Below, piece by piece: positions 34,771 to 39,898 of a stretch of DNA of 39,898 bases. Every line of letters begins with the position of its first letter. The stretch's first letter is position 1. This DNA comes from an uncultured Saprospiraceae bacterium (GTDB lineage Bacteria > Bacteroidota > Bacteroidia > Chitinophagales > Saprospiraceae), in NCBI GenBank assembly GCA_937921595.1, contig CAKZTD010000079.1, positions 1 to 39,898 of the forward strand, in the 5' to 3' direction. The notes under the pieces were generated by a model that saw only the letters and a list, made by a program, of their open reading frames with translations, ran no database searches and was not told the origin of the DNA. The position numbers and the translations under genes were made by a program.

Positions 34771-36081
34771 ATGAATAAATACTTCTTCTTCCTTTTTTTA
34801 TGCGCAATTACGATTAGTGCATGCGGACCAAAACCGCAAGCCAGTGTCAACATCAAAGATGATGCAGCATTGAAAAAACTGGCCGATGAACTTGCTCACA
34901 AATACATCATCACTGATGGCCATGTCGACCTCCCCTATCGACTTCGAGTTAAGAATTTCAAACTAACAAAAGAATTTACAGGAATTCCAATCAGCACAGA
35001 TGAAGGAGATTTTGATTATGAGCGTTCAAAAGAAGGAGGGCTCGATGCACCTTTTATGTCTATTTATATTCCAGCAAGCTATCAAAAAGATGGTGGAGCT
35101 AAGGAATTAGCGGATTCATTAATTGACATGGTTAATGGAATAATTACCATGCATCCTGATAAATTTGCTACAGGCAGAAGTACTCAGGAAGTAAAAAAGG
35201 CTTTTGAAGATGGTAAAATTGCTTTGCCAATGGGTATGGAAAACGGTGCTCCAATTGGAGATAAGTTACAGAATGTCTCTTATTTCCACAAACGAGGAAT
35301 CCGTTACATTACCTTAACTCATTCAAAAGATAACTTGATTTGTGATAGTAGTTATGATACAACAGGAACCTGGGGAGGGCTAAGTCCTTTTGGTAAAAAA
35401 GTAGTGGTAGAAATGAATCGTGTCGGTATCATGGTAGATATTTCTCATGTATCAGACAAAGCTTTTTATCAAGTAATGAGCATGACGAAAGTTCCTTGCA
35501 TCGCTTCACATTCTTCTGTTCGAAAATTTACTCCTGGCTTCGAAAGAAATATGAATGATGACATGATCAGAAAATTGGCTGACAATAATGGTGTGATTCA
35601 AATTAATTTTGGTTCAACTTTTCTTGATGGAAAACTTAGAACGGATCGAGACAAAACCAGAATCATGGTCAACGAAAAATTAAAAGCAGCAGGAATTAAA
35701 AAAGGATCCGACGAGGCTAAGGAATTCAATCTAAAATTCAGAAAAGAGAATCCACAATTCTTTTATGCAGATGTAGAATTGGTTGCAGATCATATTGAAC
35801 ATGTTGCTAATCTTGTAGGTGTGGAACATGTTGGTTTTGGTTCTGATTATGATGGTGTAGGCGATTCTCTTCCGACTGGATTGAAAGATGTTTCTGCTTA
35901 TCCAAATTTGATTTATGTTTTACTAAAAAGAGGATTCAGTGAAGAAGATATCGAAAAGATGTGTTATAAAAATGTCTTTCGAGTTTGGAGTGAAGTAGAA
36001 CAATTTGCAAAGGCAAGTAGAGGTAATGGTAAACCAAAAGGGAAAGCTAAACCTGGTAGGATTAAATCGGAAACTCACTAG
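34771..36081 (+). CDS. M19 membrane-dipeptidase family lipoprotein
   Basis: This 436-residue lipoprotein has a signal peptide with acylation Cys18 (ITISAC) and a TIM-barrel amidohydrolase domain of the renal-dipeptidase family. The zinc-site motifs are complete: H51 and D53 (TDGHVDLP), E157 (MGMENGAP), H226 (DISHVS), H247 (ASHSSVR) and the GSDYDG motif near 360. It hydrolyses dipeptides (in relatives also D-amino-acid dipeptides) at the cell surface or in the periplasm. The C-terminal tail after 410 is very basic and Gly/Lys-rich (GNGKPKGKAKPGRIK), which is unusual and could be a wall- or DNA-binding tail or disordered. TTACTTTG at 34746-34753 resembles a -7 box with one mismatch. Confidence 0.93.
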   Translation: MNKYFFFLFLCAITISACGPKPQASVNIKDDAALKKLADELAHKYIITDGHVDLPYRLRVKNFKLTKEFTGIPISTDEGDFDYERSKEGGLDAPFMSIYIPASYQKDGGAKELADSLIDMVNGIITMHPDKFATGRSTQEVKKAFEDGKIALPMGMENGAPIGDKLQNVSYFHKRGIRYITLTHSKDNLICDSSYDTTGTWGGLSPFGKKVVVEMNRVGIMVDISHVSDKAFYQVMSMTKVPCIASHSSVRKFTPGFERNMNDDMIRKLADNNGVIQINFGSTFLDGKLRTDRDKTRIMVNEKLKAAGIKKGSDEAKEFNLKFRKENPQFFYADVELVADHIEHVANLVGVEHVGFGSDYDGVGDSLPTGLKDVSAYPNLIYVLLKRGFSEEDIEKMCYKNVFRVWSEVEQFAKASRGNGKPKGKAKPGRIKSETH

Positions 36082-36106
36082 TTAAAAATTGCTTTGCGAT
36101 TTTTAA
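36082..36106 (+). terminator. Putative terminator after the M19 gene
   Basis: TTAAAAATTGC, loop TTT, GCGATTTTTAA: an 11-bp stem with one G-U pair, starting at the base after the stop codon. The distal arm holds five T. AT-rich, hence moderate confidence. Confidence 0.5.
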
Positions 36107-36155
36107 GTGCTAATTTACCTTCGTTGAAGGGATAGATTCTCACTACGTTCGAATA

Positions 36156-36269
36156 GGGATAGATTGCCTACGGCAATAGTGGCACTTTTGTTTGGTAAAT
36201 CGATATACTGATGATAAGTTTTTCACTTCTGATAAAGCGAGCATACTATTGCCGTAGGCAATCCATCCC
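36156..36269. repeat. Large inverted repeat (25-bp arms) in the gap before the HAD gene
   Basis: Arm 36156-36180 (GGGATAGATTGCCTACGGCA then ATAGT) and arm 36245-36269 are reverse complements with a single mismatch, separated by 64 bp. The left arm is preceded by a second copy of GGGATAGATT (36130-36139) after CCTTCGTTGAA, and the right arm continues into CCTTCACCGAAGG, so the repeat unit extends to about 40 bp with a small duplication on one side. A degenerate third remnant (CGCTGAAAGCGACCATCCC) follows near 36325. No ORF. It resembles a REP-type intergenic repeat. Confidence 0.65.
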
Positions 36270-36378
36270 TTCACCGAAGGCGACTATCTCTTAAAAAGAG
36301 TGAAACAATTTTTAACAAGTATTTCGCTGAAAGCGACCATCCCTTTTGACAAGCACAGCGAGACAAAATAAAAAAAAC

Positions 36379-36990
36379 ATGACCACAATAATAGATACCA
36401 TAATTTTCGATCTCGGCGGAGTACTCATCGACTGGAATCCAGAGCGTTTATTTAAAAAGATTTTCAAAGATCCTGAGGAGATGAAATATTTCCTAAGCGA
36501 AGTTTGCACCCCTGACTGGAACGAACAGCAAGACGGTGGTCGTTTGATTGCTGATGCTAATAAAATATTAATTGATAAATTTCCAAAGTATGAAGCAGAG
36601 ATCAATGCTTTTTATGGTCGATGGCCAGAGATGCTGGGTGGACCGATTGATGGTACCGTAGAGATTTTAAAAGAGCTGATTGAAGCAAAAACACATCGGG
36701 TATATGCTTTGACGAATTGGTCGGCAGAGACTTTTCCAGTAGCTTTGGAACGTTATGATTTTCTTCAATGGTTTGAAGGGATTTTAGTTTCAGGTACTGA
36801 AAAATTAAAAAAACCAGACCCTAAGATTTATAACCTGATTTTGGATCGTTATAAAATTCATGGCCCTAATTCCGTTTTCATTGATGACAATCTTCGGAAT
36901 ATTAAAGCATCAGTTGATTGCGGAATCCATGGAATTCATTTTAGTTCTCCAGAGCAATTAAGGAAAGATTTAAAAGAATTTGGCATTTAG
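36379..36990 (+). CDS. HAD-superfamily hydrolase (YihX-like phosphatase)
   Basis: This 203-residue haloacid-dehalogenase-type phosphatase has all four motifs: nucleophile D11 in IIFDLGGVLIDWNP, motif II Thr/Asn in ALTNWSAETFP, motif III Lys in KLKKPDPKIY, and motif IV VFIDDNLRNI. The helical cap between motifs I and II (about 18-80) places it with YihX/sugar-phosphate phosphatases. ATG 36379 is chosen over the in-frame TTG at 36346, because the fold begins at once after it. It is cytoplasmic. The next gene starts 25 bp after its stop on the same strand, so both probably form one operon. Substrate unknown; hexose phosphates are typical. Confidence 0.9.
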   Translation: MTTIIDTIIFDLGGVLIDWNPERLFKKIFKDPEEMKYFLSEVCTPDWNEQQDGGRLIADANKILIDKFPKYEAEINAFYGRWPEMLGGPIDGTVEILKELIEAKTHRVYALTNWSAETFPVALERYDFLQWFEGILVSGTEKLKKPDPKIYNLILDRYKIHGPNSVFIDDNLRNIKASVDCGIHGIHFSSPEQLRKDLKEFGI

Positions 36991-37015
36991 AAAAAGATAT
37001 TTAAAACACAACCAC

Positions 37016-38269
37016 ATGAGTCAAAATAAGAATCCGATTAGTCTAGATATTAAATACGTTCGAAAACATTTTCCAGCTTTAAAAAACAAAATGGTATTCA
37101 TGGATAATGCCGGAGGTTCTCAAACCTTGAAAGGCGTCATGAATCGAATTACAGATTACCTGACTAATTATGATGTCCAACTTGGTGCTTCTTATACAAC
37201 CTCTGCAAATGCAGGAAAGGTTTTAAAAAAGGCTCATCAGACGATTGCAGAATTCATCAATGCTCGACGACCGGAAGAAGTCGTGATTGGTCCTTCATCG
37301 ACGATGTTGTTTAGGATTCTAAGTTTGACCATTAGCTCAAAATGGAAACCTGGAGCAGAAGTGATTGTTACTAATTCAGATCATGAAGCAAATGTTTCCT
37401 GCTGGACAGATTTAAAGAAAAAAGGGATCGTGATCAAAATATGGAAAGTCAACAAAAAGACTTTACAATTCGAAATCGATGATCTAAAAAAGCTACTTAC
37501 CCGAAAGACAAAACTCGTAGCTATGGTTCACGCTTCCAATGTTCTAGGAACGATCAACCCCATTAAAAAAATTGCAAAAGTCATCCATGATGCAGGTGCT
37601 TTATTGTGTGTAGATGGTGTTGCTTTTGCTCCTCACCGATTAGTGGATGTTAGAAAACTCGATGTCGATTTTTATGTATTTAGCTGGTACAAAGTTTATG
37701 GTCCACATCAAGCCGTTTTGTATGGAAGGCATGAGTTGTTAAAAAAACTAGATAGTCTCAATCATTATTTTATTGGCAAGGACGAAGTTCCTTATAAATT
37801 ACAACCTGGCAATTTTAATTTTGAATTGACTTATAGCATTGCTGCGATTTCTGAATATTTCAAAAATCTTCACGATCATCATTTTCCAAAAAAACTTTCA
37901 GAAGATCCAAAAAAGAAATTACAAAAAGCTTTCGCTTTAGTCGCTGACCATGAAGAGAATTTAGCGGATTATTTGTTGTTCTATTTATTTAGCAATCCGG
38001 ATGTGGTCATCATCGGACAAACGAAATCTAGTCAAAAACTTAGAGTACCAACCATTTCTTTTATTCATAAAAAATTAAAGAGTTCTGATATCGTCGAGCA
38101 AGTTGATCCACATGGTATCGGAATCCGCTTCGGTGATTTTTATGCTAAAAAACTGATCACTGATCTGGGGTTAAAAAAATACGACGGCGTAGTAAGAGTG
38201 AGCTTGGTTCATTATAATACGATGAAAGAAGTAAGAAGCTTGGTTAAGATTTTTGAAAAAATATTATAA
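37016..38269 (+). CDS. Class-V PLP-dependent enzyme (cysteine-desulfurase-like, no catalytic Cys)
   Basis: This 417-residue fold-type I enzyme related to cysteine desulfurases (the VC1184-like branch, from memory) opens with VFMDNAGGSQTL. The PLP site is visible: stacking His H123 (SDHEANVSCW), D200 (LLCVDGVAFAPH) and the Schiff-base K226 in FSWYKVYGPHQ. In the C-terminal active-site loop, where SufS has its Cys, the sequence reads GIGIRFGDFYAKKL. The only two cysteines (C129, C198) are elsewhere, so desulfurase activity is unlikely; lyase, epimerase or aminotransferase activity is possible. ATG 37016 is chosen; a TTG at 36980 would overlap the HAD gene. It follows the HAD gene by 25 bp. Confidence 0.85.
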   Translation: MSQNKNPISLDIKYVRKHFPALKNKMVFMDNAGGSQTLKGVMNRITDYLTNYDVQLGASYTTSANAGKVLKKAHQTIAEFINARRPEEVVIGPSSTMLFRILSLTISSKWKPGAEVIVTNSDHEANVSCWTDLKKKGIVIKIWKVNKKTLQFEIDDLKKLLTRKTKLVAMVHASNVLGTINPIKKIAKVIHDAGALLCVDGVAFAPHRLVDVRKLDVDFYVFSWYKVYGPHQAVLYGRHELLKKLDSLNHYFIGKDEVPYKLQPGNFNFELTYSIAAISEYFKNLHDHHFPKKLSEDPKKKLQKAFALVADHEENLADYLLFYLFSNPDVVIIGQTKSSQKLRVPTISFIHKKLKSSDIVEQVDPHGIGIRFGDFYAKKLITDLGLKKYDGVVRVSLVHYNTMKEVRSLVKIFEKIL

Positions 38270-38331
38270 CCTCCTTCAGGAATAATCTTATTTAAAAAAA
38301 TACAATAGACTTATTTCCTTAGGTGATTCTC

Positions 38332-38378
38332 ATGTGACTTATGTGGTTTAAAAAATAATTCTCCCACATAAGTCACAT
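38332..38378 (+). terminator. Terminator-like hairpin after the PLP-enzyme gene
   Basis: A perfect 15-bp stem (ATGTGACTTATGTGG at 38332-38346, reverse complement at 38364-38378) with a 17-nt AT-rich loop, 62 bp past the stop codon. There is no T-run after it. It may terminate the HAD-PLP operon or be a dispersed repeat. Confidence 0.5.
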
Positions 38379-38474
38379 AAACACCAACCCTACCAACAAA
38401 TTCAATATAGATATTTCTTCCCTTCTTCTTTTTTCCCTATTTTGGATTCATCTATTCAAAAACAAAGAAACATC

Positions 38475-39898
38475 ATGGCGAAGAAAAAACTATCCAGAAG
38501 AAAATTTATTAAAAACTCTGCGGTGACAGGAGCTGGTTTTATGATTGTACCTAGAGCGGTTTTAGGGGGGAAAGGGTATGTTGCACCTAGTGACCAGATC
38601 AACGTCGCAGGAATTGGAATTGGAGGCCGAGGCGGTAGAATTATCGAGGAAGCCAGTCAGGTACCCGGAGTAAATATCATATCCCTTTGTGATGTAGATT
38701 TAAAATACGCCAGTAAAGTATTTGCTGCCTATCCGAAAGCATCGACTTATCAGGATTTTCGAAAAATGTATGATCAGGAAAAAGATATCGATGCGGTCAT
38801 GGTCGGTACTCCTGATCACACTCATGCCATATGTGCGATGCCTGCGATCCAAAGAGGTAAACATGTCTATGTTGAAAAACCATTGTCGCATAATATTCAC
38901 GAAGCTCGAATGTTGACCGAAGCTGCTAAAAAACATAAGGTAGCAACCCAGATGGGTAACCAAGGAAATTCAGGAGAGGGCGTTCGATTAATTGAGGAAT
39001 GGTTTAATGCAGGAGTTATTGGAGAAGTAAAAAAAGTCCATTGTTGGACCAATCGACCAATCTGGCCACAAGGTGTTGATACGCCAAAAGGAACACATTC
39101 TATTCCTAAAGATTTAAACTGGGATCTTTGGCTCGGACCAGCAAAAGAACGTGATTATAATCCAGCATACCTTCCATTTAAGTGGAGAGGATGGTGGGAT
39201 TTTGGAACTGGTGCCTTAGGAGATATGGGATGTCATATTGTTGATACCGCATTTAAAGTATTGAAGCTTGGATATCCAACGGCTGTCGAAGCGAGCGTGA
39301 GTCAAGTCTATGTTGGAGATTTTGTATTAGCAGATTTCCCTGATTCTTGTCCACCAGCATCGAAGGTACATTTTGAATTTCCAGGAAGAGATGGAATGCC
39401 TCCCGTCGAATTGGTTTGGTACGATGGCGGAATTATGCCACGACGTCCAGATGAATTAGGACCAAACGAAACCATGGGAGATTCTGATGGTGGTTGTTTA
39501 TTTGAAGGAACCCGAGGAAAAATTGTCAGTGGCGTTTATGGTAAAAATCCTAAGCTTTTGCCTTACAAATCAATGAAGTATTTTAATCAACCAGAGAAAA
39601 CAATTCCAAGAATTGAAGAAGGTCATGTTCCAAGTTGGATCGCCGCATGTAAAGGAGGAAAACCTGCATCTTCTAATTTCGATTATTCTGGTCCTTTGAC
39701 AGAAACCGTTTTGATGGGAAATCTCGCGATTCGATCTTATAATTACAAAGAACTAAAACCAGGGAAGACACCGACAAGTTGGGATCCTTGGAATTACCCA
39801 GGTAGAATTAAATTGAATTGGGATGGCCAAAATATGAAGATTACTAACTTTGAAAAGGCTAATCAATTTGTGAAAGGAACGTATCGCGAAGGCTGGAA
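38475..39898 (+). CDS. Gfo/Idh/MocA family oxidoreductase, Tat-exported (3' end outside the window)
   Basis: The frame stays open from ATG 38475 to the window end, 474 full codons, probably only slightly short of complete. The N-terminus is a twin-arginine signal (LSRRKFIKNSAVTGAGFMIV). The Rossmann fold follows with the NAD(P) motif VAGIGIGGRGG (about 50-60), GTPDHTHA and the family's EKP motif (VEKPLSHNI, near 138). The substrate domain contains WDLWLGPAKERDY, WDFGTGALGDMGCHIVD and GTRGKI, typical of the Bacteroidota/Planctomycetota secreted branch acting on glycans or sugar acids in the periplasm. CTATTTTGGATTC about 25 bp upstream weakly resembles a -7 box. It follows the PLP gene by 205 bp with a hairpin between, so it is probably a separate unit. 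Confidence 0.92.
   Translation, partial: MAKKKLSRRKFIKNSAVTGAGFMIVPRAVLGGKGYVAPSDQINVAGIGIGGRGGRIIEEASQVPGVNIISLCDVDLKYASKVFAAYPKASTYQDFRKMYDQEKDIDAVMVGTPDHTHAICAMPAIQRGKHVYVEKPLSHNIHEARMLTEAAKKHKVATQMGNQGNSGEGVRLIEEWFNAGVIGEVKKVHCWTNRPIWPQGVDTPKGTHSIPKDLNWDLWLGPAKERDYNPAYLPFKWRGWWDFGTGALGDMGCHIVDTAFKVLKLGYPTAVEASVSQVYVGDFVLADFPDSCPPASKVHFEFPGRDGMPPVELVWYDGGIMPRRPDELGPNETMGDSDGGCLFEGTRGKIVSGVYGKNPKLLPYKSMKYFNQPEKTIPRIEEGHVPSWIAACKGGKPASSNFDYSGPLTETVLMGNLAIRSYNYKELKPGKTPTSWDPWNYPGRIKLNWDGQNMKITNFEKANQFVKGTYREGW

Overview
The window looks like chromosomal DNA of a member of the Bacteroidota, probably a Saprospiria/Cytophagia-type environmental lineage. The reasons are the AT-rich composition, a giant secreted protein ending in a type IX secretion (Por) sorting domain, several signal-peptide outer-membrane proteins ending in beta-barrel-like sequence, lipoproteins followed by charged residues, a prolyl-oligopeptidase with a long propeller, frequent TTG starts with no visible Shine-Dalgarno, and a GH3/NagX/MurQ amino-sugar cluster. 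Assignment below phylum level is inference. No rRNA, tRNA, CRISPR array, transposase or phage gene was recognised.

Layout. 1-2.9 kb: the 3' end of an unidentified gene, a hairpin repeat (copy A), a CoxE-like VWA protein, a possible 31-residue membrane microprotein on the opposite strand, and a small HD-domain phosphohydrolase. 2.9-12.1 kb, all minus strand: two tandem paralogous outer-membrane barrel proteins, a GAF-domain protein, and a 1259-residue lipoprotein that joins a calcineurin-like phosphoesterase, a segment resembling HipA/FAM20-type atypical kinases, and an Omp85/BamA-like barrel. 12.3-17.8 kb, plus strand: an AraC-type regulator, then GH3 glycosidase, NagX-like acetyltransferase and MurQ etherase, which together suggest cell-wall or amino-sugar salvage. 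18.0-21.5 kb, minus strand: aldo/keto reductase, repeat copy B, an HtrA/DegS-type protease and a PhyH-type dioxygenase. 21.5-26.1 kb, plus strand: repeat copy C, an S9 peptidase and a MATE transporter. 26.1-33.5 kb, minus strand: a small zinc-peptidase-like lipoprotein, the 1766-residue T9SS cargo protein, and a PadR-M23 operon with two palindromic operators. 33.7-39.9 kb, plus strand: an HSL-type esterase, an M19 dipeptidase lipoprotein, a HAD phosphatase, a class-V PLP enzyme and a nearly complete Tat-exported Gfo/Idh/MocA oxidoreductase cut by the window end.

The most unusual signals are: (1) a roughly 150-200 bp intergenic element present three times, each time upstream of a gene on the same strand, whose central hairpin is kept although its bases differ; (2) the phosphoesterase/kinase-like/Omp85 fusion; (3) the PadR-regulated M23 peptidase with a cytoplasmic N-terminal domain and twin near-perfect operators; (4) the 5' end of the GH3 gene, where family-like coding sequence continues upstream of the first ATG almost to a strong terminator without a normal start codon; and (5) an HD protein that looks like the N-terminal half of Pycsar-effector-type proteins without the membrane domain. 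Most intergenic gaps also carry long perfect dyads, probably terminators or dispersed hairpin repeats.
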